A DNA stretch of 64,000 nucleotides from Brevibacillus fortis. GTDB taxonomy: Bacteria > Bacillota > Bacilli > Brevibacillales > Brevibacillaceae. Where the stretch lies: assembly GCF_003013395.1 (NCBI RefSeq), contig NZ_PXZM01000039.1:1-64000 (forward strand). Reading direction: 5' to 3'. Position numbers and translations under genes: made by a program. The notes beneath the pieces were generated by a model. It saw only the letters and a program-made list of their open reading frames with translations, ran no database searches and was not told the origin of the DNA. Numbering within the stretch: position 1 is the first letter of the stretch; every line of letters starts with the position of its first letter. Of this stretch, positions 24,701 to 34,301 are shown in pieces.

Positions 24701-26901
24701 AAGCTTTGATCACAGGTGGTTATGGATTCATCGGTTCTTTTGTCGCGGAGAGATTTTATAAGGAAGGCTATAAAGTATTCATCCTTGATGATCTAAGTTC
24801 AGGCGATCGGAGTCATATCAAATTTCCTCATCAGTCGTACGTACTGGATGTGGCGGAAAAAAAGTGCGATGAAGTTTTTAAAAGTAACAAGTTTGATGTC
24901 GTTGTCCATTTAGCCGCCCAAATTAGTGTTGCTGCATCGATGGAAGACCCTCATCTGGATTCTACTACGAATGTAATCGGACTCGTCAACATGCTGAAAC
25001 TATCGAGCAAATTTGGCGTGACCAAATTTATTTTTGCGTCCTCCGCAGCCGTTTACGGTATGAATGAAAAAACGCCGCTAACGGAGGAGGCATTGTGTGA
25101 TCCGGTATCTGTCTATGGGATGAACAAGCTTACGGGAGAAGAGTATTGCCGAAAATGGACCGAACTGTATGGATTACAGACCGTTGTCTTCCGATTGTCT
25201 AACGTATATGGTCCGAGACAAAGTGCAAAAGGGGAAGGCGGAGTTGTTTCTACCTTTTTAACGCAAATCAATCATGGGGAAAAAATTATCCTGTTTGGAG
25301 ACGGAAACCAAACGAGAGATTTCATTTATGTAGAGGATGTAGCCGACGCTATGTTACGTTCCGTGACAGCGGACTATCAAGGTGCCATGAATTTATCGAC
25401 CAATCAGGAAAGCAGCATTAATGAACTCATTCATATATTGGCACAGAAGCAGCAGTTGAAAGGAATTGTGAGAAAAGATAAACGAGCTGGAGATGTGGAC
25501 AAGTCTGTTTTGGACAATACGCTCGCGAAGAGAAGACTAGACTGGGTCCCGATGTACTCTTTGGCCGAGGGGTTGGAAAAAACAGCGGAGTGGTATCTAG
25601 GCACACTGACGGAAAATGAGAGTGAACAAGAAAGTAAGGCTAAGAAAACGGTCAGCTTGGTACGCTCTTGGGAGATATGGCCATACATCGAGAACGTTCT
25701 GGCCTTTCTTATCGTGCTCGCCTTAACAGTTGGATCAGTCGACACCGGCGTGTTTGATCTCAAGCTGATTTATATCGTGTTGATCGGGGCCATTTACGGA
25801 ACGAAGCAGTCTATCCTTTCTGTGATTTTATCTTGTGCGCTATACATAGGGGAGAGCCTGAACAACGGTCGCGAAATCGTGTCTTTGCTGTATGACGCCA
25901 ATACTTTGTTCCATGTTGCCGTCTATTTGCTTATCGGGATTGCGGTTGGTTATTCCATCGACAAGCGGAACAGGGATGTCCTATCCAAGGAGATGCAAAA
26001 ACAAGCAGTCGAAGAAAAGTACGACTTTTTAAAAGATATATACAACGATGTCCTCGTGGTCAAACAAGAACTACAGCAGCAAATCGTGAATTCGGAAGAC
26101 AGCTTTGGAAAAATCTACAACATCACAAAAGAGCTGGATAGCCTCGAGCCTGAGCGAGTTTTGCAAAAGTCTGTCAAAGTGCTGGAAAGAATCATGAAAT
26201 CGGATGAGATAGCCATTTATACGATGAATCAAAACGGTTCGTTTTTACGGCTGATGGCGAAATCGAATAAAGCAGGCTTTGATCTCCCACGTTCGTTAAG
26301 AATGAGTGAGCATGCCTACTTAACCGAATTGCTTGCAACGAAGAAAATTATCGTGAATAAGGAGCTACGTCACGACATGCCTCTCATGGCAGCGCCCATT
26401 TTTGATAATGGAAAAATGGTTGCGTTGGTGTCCTTACAACAACTCGGATTTGAACATTTTACGATGTATACGCAAAACCTGTTTCAAGTAGCCGTTCAAT
26501 TAATCTCTTCCGCGTTGTCTCGTTCGCTACGTTATCTAAACTCCACCCAGAAGGATCGCTACCTAGAAGAAACCTCCATTTTGAATCCAGTGTATTTTTC
26601 AGCAATGTTAAGGAACAAAAGGGACGCCAAGCAACAACTGAACACTGACTTTACACTTTTATCCGTGGATCGATCACAATTGGATCACCATATGTTATCC
26701 GCACAAATCGCGAGCTCCCTGCGCGAAGCAGATTACATGGGTATCGACCATGCAGGAGATGTGTATATCATCCTGTCCAATTCGAATGAGCAGGAAGCAA
26801 ATATTGTGATTGAGAGACTTGGCAGGCTCGGGATCGCGGCTCGGATCGTACAAGAAAAGGACCAAGGACGCTTTGCACTAGAGGATGGCGCATATGCTTA
26901 A
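24697..26901 (+). CDS. NAD-dependent sugar epimerase fused to PelD-like c-di-GMP receptor
   Basis: 734 aa with two functions in one chain. Residues 1-310 are an extended SDR epimerase of GalE type: TGGYGFIG at the NAD site and catalytic Y140xxxK144. About four TM helices follow (330-420), then a coiled linker, a GAF domain (about 455-600) and a degenerate GGDEF domain (about 610-734). The GGDEF site reads HAGDV, while RxxD (R676-D679) lies five residues upstream, as in PelD, which binds c-di-GMP there. The epimerase probably makes UDP-GalNAc for the polymer. PelD and PelX-like epimerases are usually separate proteins. Confidence 0.85.
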   Translation: MKALITGGYGFIGSFVAERFYKEGYKVFILDDLSSGDRSHIKFPHQSYVLDVAEKKCDEVFKSNKFDVVVHLAAQISVAASMEDPHLDSTTNVIGLVNMLKLSSKFGVTKFIFASSAAVYGMNEKTPLTEEALCDPVSVYGMNKLTGEEYCRKWTELYGLQTVVFRLSNVYGPRQSAKGEGGVVSTFLTQINHGEKIILFGDGNQTRDFIYVEDVADAMLRSVTADYQGAMNLSTNQESSINELIHILAQKQQLKGIVRKDKRAGDVDKSVLDNTLAKRRLDWVPMYSLAEGLEKTAEWYLGTLTENESEQESKAKKTVSLVRSWEIWPYIENVLAFLIVLALTVGSVDTGVFDLKLIYIVLIGAIYGTKQSILSVILSCALYIGESLNNGREIVSLLYDANTLFHVAVYLLIGIAVGYSIDKRNRDVLSKEMQKQAVEEKYDFLKDIYNDVLVVKQELQQQIVNSEDSFGKIYNITKELDSLEPERVLQKSVKVLERIMKSDEIAIYTMNQNGSFLRLMAKSNKAGFDLPRSLRMSEHAYLTELLATKKIIVNKELRHDMPLMAAPIFDNGKMVALVSLQQLGFEHFTMYTQNLFQVAVQLISSALSRSLRYLNSTQKDRYLEETSILNPVYFSAMLRNKRDAKQQLNTDFTLLSVDRSQLDHHMLSAQIASSLREADYMGIDHAGDVYIILSNSNEQEANIVIERLGRLGIAARIVQEKDQGRFALEDGAYA

Positions 26902-27895
26902 GTTCGTAATCGTCTATTTACTGGTAGCGGTTGGATATAGCCTGATAAGGAGCGGCAAAAACATACAGGGACTGATTATGCGAATACTTTTTGCTGGCTT
27001 CCTCCCTGTTGTGGGTCTTTTGCTAATGATTATTACCGATACGTACAAGCGTACATCCAAAAAGCATGAGGATGAGCTTGCGCTTGAGAGCGAGTTGCTG
27101 AATCTGGCGGAGTGCTCCAATATTTTCCGAAGAGCGGATATAGCAAAGGAAATGAACACCGTTCCTGTGGAGGACATTCTGTTTTTGAATGACACGAGCA
27201 CCCGAAGAAAAATGCTGATCGATGTTTTGAAGGAGCAGACGATTTGGCAGATCGGAACATTGGAGACGGCTTTGCAAAATGAAGATTCAGAAACGGTTCA
27301 CTACGCTGCTGCTGCCCTAACAGAAATGCGCCGGAATCTTCAGCTTCAGCTACAGGATTTATCCGTGAAATACGAGGAAAACAAGCAGGATCTCGACGTT
27401 TTACGAGCGTATGCGCACGTATTGAAGAAATACTTGGACAGCTCGCTTCTCGATCAACGAACGTATGCAAAATATAGCTACACGTATTCATTTGTTTTGG
27501 AGTCTTTGCTGGATATTTATCAGGATGAAGAAGGTTACTTTGTGGACAAGATCAACTGTGAGCTTGCCAACTACTCGTATGAGAAGGCTGAGCATTATTG
27601 TCAGTTGTTCAAGGAGCACCACCCTGATAGTGAGCAGACATATGTCATGTCTTTAAAATATTTCTACACGATGAGAGATCACGCAGGATTTGTGGCAGAA
27701 ATGAATCGGTTAAAAAGCTCCGCGGTCAAAGTCTCCCATCCGACACTCATGATGATCCGTTACTGGAGCAATATCGAGATCGAGAAGCAGGACGACATTC
27801 CCGAACCACGGGGTGCCATGTATACGGACAATGTTTGGGAGGAAGTGGCTGCTGCCCAACATAAGGGAACGAAATTGAAAGAGAAGAGCGATTGA
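26894..27895 (+). CDS. pelE: PelE-like protein
   Basis: About 333 aa with two N-terminal TM helices (about 3-20 and 28-48) and a cytosolic helical part resembling TPR repeats (25-340). Placed between the PelD-like fusion and the deacetylase, this fits PelE, which interacts with PelD and PelA in the Pel apparatus. The ATG at 26894 has GAGG at 9 nt and overlaps the upstream stop. Sequence similarity to named PelE is judged by plan and position, so confidence is moderate. Confidence 0.65.
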   Translation: MLKFVIVYLLVAVGYSLIRSGKNIQGLIMRILFAGFLPVVGLLLMIITDTYKRTSKKHEDELALESELLNLAECSNIFRRADIAKEMNTVPVEDILFLNDTSTRRKMLIDVLKEQTIWQIGTLETALQNEDSETVHYAAAALTEMRRNLQLQLQDLSVKYEENKQDLDVLRAYAHVLKKYLDSSLLDQRTYAKYSYTYSFVLESLLDIYQDEEGYFVDKINCELANYSYEKAEHYCQLFKEHHPDSEQTYVMSLKYFYTMRDHAGFVAEMNRLKSSAVKVSHPTLMMIRYWSNIEIEKQDDIPEPRGAMYTDNVWEEVAAAQHKGTKLKEKSD

Positions 27896-27897
27896 GA

Positions 27898-29745
27898 ATG
27901 AAAAAAGAAAACGATATCCCAGTGAAAAAAAGTATTTATATCATTTTGGCTTTCGTGCTGATTCTGGGGATCACCATAGAAGTAACCCGTTCTCAGTTTA
28001 TCCTGCAGGTGAGTCGTAATACTTCTGGCGGTTCGGGAGCTAGTGTCAACGAGCCGAAACAAAATGCGATCAGTCAGGAGGAGCTCAGTCAGTTTCCACG
28101 GGAAAGATTTCTCATCCTGCACAATCCTCAGGACGAAAGCAGTAATGAAATCACGAAAAACTTCGAGCAAGTGCTGCATTATATGAAAAAGGAGTACGAT
28201 CTGGCAGATGTGAAGCAGTTTTCTCAACCGGACCCAGCGTATATGACAATCATCGTTACGATAGAAGATCTGGGATTGATAGGCAATCTGGATGGGATGA
28301 TGCAATATGCTCACAACGGAGGCAGTATTTTCTTTGCACGTACACCGGGTTTCAATGACAGTCTATATCAGATTTATCGAAAATTAGGAATCAATGCAAT
28401 GAATAGTCCAATAGAGACAAAAGGTATACGGATGACATCGAATCTGTTGATCCAAGGTGAGGATGCAAAAATTGGAGAAGAGCTAGTGTCCAATTTTTCG
28501 ATTCCTGTAGAGCTGAATAAGCAGAGTAAAGTTCATGCCGTTGCTGCCAACTCGGTGCCATTGCTCTGGGAGTCTGAATACGGACAAGGCAAGTTCATGG
28601 TCTACAACGGGTCAAATCTGCAAACGGTGTGGAACAGAGGACTGATTGCAGGTGCGATCAGCGTGATGAATGCGGATTTTATGTACCCGATATTTAACAT
28701 GAAGATCATGTATATTGACGATTTCCCAGCTCCTTTCCGTCAGGGGAACGATCCGAATATTGATCGTGAGTACAACAAAGATATTCCCGCTTTTTATCGC
28801 GATATTTGGTGGCCCGACATGATCAAGTTGGCAGCAGATTACGAGTTAACTTACACGGGAGCCATAATCCATAACTATAACAACCGCGTTATTTCCCCCT
28901 TCGCCGACGAGGAAGGAACGGATACGAATAATCTGATTACGTATGGCAGGGATTTGTTGAAGCTGGGAGGCGAGCTGGGCATTCACGGGTATAATCATCA
29001 AGCCCTTACCACTGATCAGGAGATATCTGACCTTTACCAGTACATGGCATGGCCAGATGAACATAGTATGAGCGAGTCATTAACGAGCCTAGATGAATCT
29101 ATCAAAAAGGTATTTCCATCCTATGCGATTCGGGTGTATGTCCCGCCTTCCAACGTATTGGGAGCAGAAGGACGTGAAGCGCTGAAACGTTCATTTCCCG
29201 GTATAAAGGCAATTGCATCTCTGTATGGTGAATCCGACGACATTCAGGAGTACATCCAGGAGTTTTCCGTGGCTGAGGATGGAATCGTAGAAATGCCGCG
29301 GATTACCTTTGGCTACGGTCATACAGATCTAAGTCATTGGTATATGACAAATGCAATCACGTCTATTGGGGTGTTTTCCCATTTTATTCATCCTGATGAC
29401 ATCTTGGATAAGGACAGAGGCCACGACAAGACATGGCCAGAGTTGTTAGAGGATTTTCAGGTGATGCTGCAAGACGTCTACCAGCAGTATCCATGGCTGC
29501 GGAGCCTGACTGCGTCAGAAGGCGGGACAAGCCTTGAAAGCTATGTAGAGACGGATGTGTATGTGAAACGTACAGATAACAAGATTACCGGATATATGAA
29601 CAATTTCTCCAAGGATATGTATTACATCTTGCGGACCAACAAAAAAATGACCGACCTAAAAAACTGCACCGTAGAAAAAATTGATAAGGGTGTCTATCTC
29701 GTTCAAGCAACGGGGGCAAAATTTGAAATAGGACTGGAAGAGTAA
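27898..29745 (+). CDS. pelA: PelA-like extracellular polysaccharide deacetylase (DUF2194)
   Basis: About 615 aa, anchored by an N-terminal TM helix (about 15-33). The N-terminal half is a glutaminase/flavodoxin-like fold of unclear role. The C-terminal half has deacetylase motifs: IDDFPAPF (metal Asp), GIHGYNHQ (metal His pair) and RVYVPPSN. It corresponds to the deacetylase part of PelA without the hydrolase domain, as in the Gram-positive PelADA. It should remove acetyl groups from the GalNAc-rich polymer. Start is ATG 27898 or TTG 27892. Confidence 0.78.
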   Translation: MKKENDIPVKKSIYIILAFVLILGITIEVTRSQFILQVSRNTSGGSGASVNEPKQNAISQEELSQFPRERFLILHNPQDESSNEITKNFEQVLHYMKKEYDLADVKQFSQPDPAYMTIIVTIEDLGLIGNLDGMMQYAHNGGSIFFARTPGFNDSLYQIYRKLGINAMNSPIETKGIRMTSNLLIQGEDAKIGEELVSNFSIPVELNKQSKVHAVAANSVPLLWESEYGQGKFMVYNGSNLQTVWNRGLIAGAISVMNADFMYPIFNMKIMYIDDFPAPFRQGNDPNIDREYNKDIPAFYRDIWWPDMIKLAADYELTYTGAIIHNYNNRVISPFADEEGTDTNNLITYGRDLLKLGGELGIHGYNHQALTTDQEISDLYQYMAWPDEHSMSESLTSLDESIKKVFPSYAIRVYVPPSNVLGAEGREALKRSFPGIKAIASLYGESDDIQEYIQEFSVAEDGIVEMPRITFGYGHTDLSHWYMTNAITSIGVFSHFIHPDDILDKDRGHDKTWPELLEDFQVMLQDVYQQYPWLRSLTASEGGTSLESYVETDVYVKRTDNKITGYMNNFSKDMYYILRTNKKMTDLKNCTVEKIDKGVYLVQATGAKFEIGLEE

Positions 29746-29748
29746 GCG

Positions 29749-31158
29749 ATGAAAATTTGTCTGATAGCTGAAGGATCCTACCCTTTTATCACGGGGGGAG
29801 TGTCCAGTTGGATACATTCCCTGATTACTAGCATGCCGGAACATGAGTTCATCATCTATGCGATCGGTGCACAAGAGAAAAATAGAGGGAAGTATGTATA
29901 CCAGCCCCCTGCCAATGTGGTGGAAATCAAAGAAGTATTTCTGGATACCTATCTGAAAGAAGAATCTGCGCCGGGGAAACGTCTGGGTCTTACCGAAGCG
30001 GAGCAGCAGGCGTTGCTGTCGTTGCTCGATGGCAGCAGAGGAGACTGGAGTGCGCTTTTTTCCATGTTGGCGGGAAGTAAGGTGTCATCAGTGGCTGAGT
30101 TGCTCACCAGCAAGGACTTTTTTGAGGTGATTCAGAGACTGTGCCTGCAAAAATATCCGCAAATTCCATTTACAGAGATGATCTGGATGATTCGATCAAT
30201 GGTGCTGCCACTTTGTCTCATTATGAAAAATGGCGTGCCGCAAGCAGATTTGTATCACAGTGTTTGTACGGGATATGGCGGGGTTGCTGGGAGCCTTGGC
30301 AAGCATCTGTTTTCGAAGCCATTCTTGTTGACGGAGCATGGGATATATACACGTGAGCGGGAAGAGGAGATCATCAAGGCAAACTGGATCAAGGGACATT
30401 TCAAAGATATTTGGATTGATTATTTTCATAATCTTTCTGCATGTGCCTACTCGTACGCTGACGAGGTCATCACACTGTTTGAGCGAAACAAGGAAATCCA
30501 GATCGAACTGGGATGTGATCCCGCGAAAGTATCTGTGATCCCTAATGGAGTAAAGGTGAATGAGTACGCCTCCATAGCAGAAGAGAAAGCGGATGGGATT
30601 CTTACCATTGGCGCTGTAGTCCGCGTTGTACCGATCAAGGATATTAAAACGATGCTGCACAGCTTTGGGGTGGTCAAAGAACTAGTTCCCCATGCACGCT
30701 TTATCATCATAGGCCCAGCAGATGAGGACGAAGAGTATTATACGGAATGTCTGCAACTGGTAGACAGCTTGCAATTGGAGGACGTTACTTTCACCGGTGC
30801 GGTCAATGTGAAGGCGTATCTCGGGAAAATAGACGTGCTTGTGCTAACCAGCATCAGCGAAGGACAGCCGTTGGTCATTTTGGAGGGGATGGCATGTAAA
30901 AAGCCATTCGTGACGACCGACGTGGGTAGCTGTAGGGAATTGCTGTATGGCAATGGCGACAACTACGGGAACGCCGGAATAACAGTGCCGGTCATGCACT
31001 TTAATCAAATCGCTCAAGCGATTATCTCGTTGTGTCATAACGAGCCATTGCGACGACGAATGGGCAAAAATGGCTTCGACAGGGTCTCAGCTATTTATAC
31101 ACATGAGAACTTTTTGGCGGGATATCGGAATTTGTATCGGAAATACGAGGTGCTGTAA
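29749..31158 (+). CDS. pelF: PelF-like GT4 glycosyltransferase
   Basis: A 469-aa cytosolic glycosyltransferase of the PelF subgroup in GT family 4. It opens with LIAEGSYPFITGGVSSW, has the LLTEHGIYTRER motif, and the C-terminal Rossmann domain carries VIPNGV and the EGQPLVILEGMACKKPFV donor site. In Pel systems PelF polymerises UDP-activated GalNAc and GlcNAc, which matches the epimerase in this operon. It is spaced 3 nt from the genes on both sides. Confidence 0.92.
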   Translation: MKICLIAEGSYPFITGGVSSWIHSLITSMPEHEFIIYAIGAQEKNRGKYVYQPPANVVEIKEVFLDTYLKEESAPGKRLGLTEAEQQALLSLLDGSRGDWSALFSMLAGSKVSSVAELLTSKDFFEVIQRLCLQKYPQIPFTEMIWMIRSMVLPLCLIMKNGVPQADLYHSVCTGYGGVAGSLGKHLFSKPFLLTEHGIYTREREEEIIKANWIKGHFKDIWIDYFHNLSACAYSYADEVITLFERNKEIQIELGCDPAKVSVIPNGVKVNEYASIAEEKADGILTIGAVVRVVPIKDIKTMLHSFGVVKELVPHARFIIIGPADEDEEYYTECLQLVDSLQLEDVTFTGAVNVKAYLGKIDVLVLTSISEGQPLVILEGMACKKPFVTTDVGSCRELLYGNGDNYGNAGITVPVMHFNQIAQAIISLCHNEPLRRRMGKNGFDRVSAIYTHENFLAGYRNLYRKYEVL

Positions 31159-31160
31159 TC

Positions 31161-32561
31161 ATGGCTGGCATTGGCTTTGAACTGAAAAAAATGTTTCGGA
31201 ATAAAGGGTATTTGTCCAGTGTGAAGGCGTACGCATTTTCATCATTAGTAACGGTCGGCCCGATGATAATTTGTATGGTGATGATCACTGTTCTCCAGCA
31301 AGTCCTGCTTCAAATGAATGTCAGTTACCTGGAGCGCATGTCTTTTCTAGCAGCGGTCGTGTATGCATTTGTATTTTCTCTATTGATTACATGTGGCTTT
31401 TCGATGGTGATTTCCCGCTATATCGCAGACAAGATTTACTTGAGGGAGTATAACGACATCATTGCCTCTTTGTACGGGGTCATGGCTATTTGCCTGGGGG
31501 TGGGTGGAATCCTCGGAGTCGGTTTTTACTGGTTGGCACCCCTGCCGTGGTCCTTCAAGCTTGTCGCCTATCTGCTTTTTGTAGAGCTGATTGTTGTCTG
31601 GTTGCAATCTGCCTATTTGTCGGCCTTAAAGGATTACATGCGCATTATCAGAGGGTATGTAGCGGCTGTTGTCGTAACGCTTTTGGTTGCGTTTCTTGTG
31701 TTGAATCTGACTGAATGGGAAAAAGGCTTCTCCGTGCTGATTTCTATGAATTTTGGCTTTTTTACCATGATCGTTCTGTCCATGATTCATCTGGAAAGCT
31801 ATTTTCCGAAACGGGAGAGAAACTACTTTGATTTCTTGAAGTACGTGAAAAAATACCCGAGCCTATTGCTTGTTGGATTCTTTTGTTCTCTCGGTTTCTA
31901 TGTCCATCATTTCATTTACTGGCTAGCAAGTCCTCTACAGGAGGTTATTGCAGATACTTACGTGATCGCGCCTTTTTATGACGTGCCTGCGTTTTATGCG
32001 TCCTTGAGCATACTGCCAACGATGGTCATGTTTGTGGTGTCGGTGGAGACCGCTTTTTACGAAAAGTATCGAACGTATTACGGAACGATACTGGGAACAG
32101 GATCCGTGCAAGATATCAAACGGGCAAAAACAGATATGGTGCAAACCTTGATGCAAGAGCTCAGCTTCATGATGGAGGTTCAGTTGTTCTTTTCGTTCAT
32201 GGCACTGGCGCTGGGAATTACGTTGCTCCCGCACATCGGATTTTCGTCCGAGCAGATTGAACGATTTAACATCCTAGTGATCGCGGGATACTTGTATGCC
32301 GTCATGTTTGTGATTGTCCTGTTACTGCTCTATTTTGACGATCGCAAGGGAGCGCTTGGAGTGGCGACACTGTTTCTGATCAGTACAATTGCGATCACCA
32401 TCGCGATACTTCCTTTAGAAAATTACGGCTTCGCTTTTTTTGTAGCTGCTTTTCTTTCACTTTCTGCTGGCCTCGGCAGGTTGGTTTATTTCTTGAAAAA
32501 TATAGATTATTACACCTACTGCCTGCAGCCGCTCTTTATTAAAGAAAACAGAATGAAATAG
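31161..32561 (+). CDS. pelG: PelG-like polysaccharide flippase or exporter
   Basis: A 466-aa polytopic membrane protein with about twelve TM helices. The N-terminus MAGIGFELKKMF is highly typical of PelG, a Wzx-like member of the MOP superfamily. It should move the nascent polymer across the membrane with PelD and PelE. No PelB or PelC is expected in a Gram-positive cell, and none is seen. Confidence 0.92.
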   Translation: MAGIGFELKKMFRNKGYLSSVKAYAFSSLVTVGPMIICMVMITVLQQVLLQMNVSYLERMSFLAAVVYAFVFSLLITCGFSMVISRYIADKIYLREYNDIIASLYGVMAICLGVGGILGVGFYWLAPLPWSFKLVAYLLFVELIVVWLQSAYLSALKDYMRIIRGYVAAVVVTLLVAFLVLNLTEWEKGFSVLISMNFGFFTMIVLSMIHLESYFPKRERNYFDFLKYVKKYPSLLLVGFFCSLGFYVHHFIYWLASPLQEVIADTYVIAPFYDVPAFYASLSILPTMVMFVVSVETAFYEKYRTYYGTILGTGSVQDIKRAKTDMVQTLMQELSFMMEVQLFFSFMALALGITLLPHIGFSSEQIERFNILVIAGYLYAVMFVIVLLLLYFDDRKGALGVATLFLISTIAITIAILPLENYGFAFFVAAFLSLSAGLGRLVYFLKNIDYYTYCLQPLFIKENRMK

Positions 32562-32579
32562 ATGATGGGAGGAGTCAGG

Positions 32580-34301
32580 TTGAAGAAAAAGAGATTCATA
32601 CTGAGCCTGCTCGCACTAGGAGTTGCCTTGGCTGGTTGTACGCAGGTTTCGCCTGAAGTATCAACACGAGAAAAGCCAGCAGCAACGAGCCAGGTGCAGC
32701 AAACGAAGCCGATAAGCGAAGGGCTCGTTGACAATCGGAGTGTTTATGAGCAGGATGTCGACGGGAGTCTCGTCTATTTATATGTAACCGTAGTTAATGA
32801 AGAAAACGAGGGGCTGAAAACGACAACCTTTAAGGAAATCAATCAGTCTCCGAATGGCATGAATGAAAAGGGAGAGGATCTCAAAGCCAAGGTCATCATG
32901 CAAGAGGGAACAGTGGAAGGTCCGGTTCAAGGATTATTTGGGTACGGGGAAACGAGGGCAAACGGATCGATTGAACTGCGTGGGGAGTCGAGCCGAAAAT
33001 CTGAACAAAAGTCTTACAAAATACGGCTGTATGACAAGGCTGGATACTGGCGCGATCAGCGAAACATCAACCTGAATAAGCACAAATCTGATTTGACGCG
33101 GGTTCGCCAAAAGCTGAGCTTTGATTATTTCGAGCAGATTCCTCACATGACCAGCTTGCGGACACAGTTTGTGAATTTACGAGTCAAGGATTTGACCGGA
33201 AAAAATCCTGACAAAGACTTTGTCGATTACGGTTTGTTCACACAGGTTGAGCAACCGAATAAAACATTTTTACAGTCTCATGGATTGGACAGAAACGGGA
33301 ATTTATACAAGGCGATTAGCTTCGAATTCCATCGTTATGAGGATATTATCAAGCTGGCAACCGATCCTGATTATGACAAAAAAGCATTTGAAACCTTGTT
33401 GGAGATAAAGGGAAGTGAAGATCATGAAAAGCTTATTTCCATGCTGGATGATCTCCACAATCCTGCAATCAAGACGACTGACTTTTTGGACAAGCACTTT
33501 GATCGGGACAACTATTACACATGGCTGGCATCCAACATTTTGTTTGGGAATGCGGACAATGCCGTACACAACTTTTACTTATACAGTCCCTCGAACTCGA
33601 CGAAGTGGTATTTCCTGCCTTGGGATTACGACGGATCATGGGGGAAATATGAAGGAAGACTCGAACGTGAACCTGAAAAAGCGATTGCAGACTGGCAATT
33701 TGGTTTTTCAACCTACTGGGTTTCCAAGCTATTCAGTCGCGTATTTAAAGATCCTGATAACGTAAAAGCATTGAACGAAAAGGTCGAGGAAGTAAGCAAA
33801 ATCGTCACGAAGGAGCAAACGGAGAAATATGTGCAGAGTTATTATCCGATTGCCAGCAAATACGTGATGCAGAGGCCTGATTTATATAATTTGCCAGAAG
33901 ATGTGTCACTTTTTGAGGTGGAATATGCCGCTATTTCCCTTCAACCTGAGCAAAACAAGAAACGGTACTTTGAGCGTCTAGAAAAACCAATGCCATTTTT
34001 TATGAGTGAGCCACGAAAAGAAGGGGACATGCTCGTATTTTCTTGGGAGCATTCGTATGACCTGCAAGGGGACGATTTGACCTACGAGTTTGCAGTCAGC
34101 TATGATCCTGCCTTCACCAAGAGACATACGGAGGTCAAGGGGCTGACAGGGGTGGAATACAAGATGAAAGCTCCCGGAAAAGGCCGATTCTTTTGGCGAG
34201 TGATGGTACGGGATAGTAAGGGGAACACACAGACCTCTTTTGACAAAGTAGAGCCTGCGGATGCCATCTATCACGGGGTGAAGGAGTTTGTTTTGAAATG
34301 A
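32580..34301 (+). CDS. CotH kinase-family lipoprotein
   Basis: About 573 aa. A signal peptide ends in lipobox LAGC, then a CotH domain (about 90-410) with ELRGESSRKSEQKSYKIRL and FLPWDYDGSWG, the latter holding the DYD-type metal residues of CotH kinases, and a C-terminal Ig/Fn3-like region. TTG 32580 is chosen because GGGAGGAG sits about 7 nt upstream and the lipoprotein signal starts there. CotH proteins phosphorylate spore-coat proteins, but here the context is an exported polysaccharide operon together with VTC and DUF4956 genes. Confidence 0.85.
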   Translation: MKKKRFILSLLALGVALAGCTQVSPEVSTREKPAATSQVQQTKPISEGLVDNRSVYEQDVDGSLVYLYVTVVNEENEGLKTTTFKEINQSPNGMNEKGEDLKAKVIMQEGTVEGPVQGLFGYGETRANGSIELRGESSRKSEQKSYKIRLYDKAGYWRDQRNINLNKHKSDLTRVRQKLSFDYFEQIPHMTSLRTQFVNLRVKDLTGKNPDKDFVDYGLFTQVEQPNKTFLQSHGLDRNGNLYKAISFEFHRYEDIIKLATDPDYDKKAFETLLEIKGSEDHEKLISMLDDLHNPAIKTTDFLDKHFDRDNYYTWLASNILFGNADNAVHNFYLYSPSNSTKWYFLPWDYDGSWGKYEGRLEREPEKAIADWQFGFSTYWVSKLFSRVFKDPDNVKALNEKVEEVSKIVTKEQTEKYVQSYYPIASKYVMQRPDLYNLPEDVSLFEVEYAAISLQPEQNKKRYFERLEKPMPFFMSEPRKEGDMLVFSWEHSYDLQGDDLTYEFAVSYDPAFTKRHTEVKGLTGVEYKMKAPGKGRFFWRVMVRDSKGNTQTSFDKVEPADAIYHGVKEFVLK

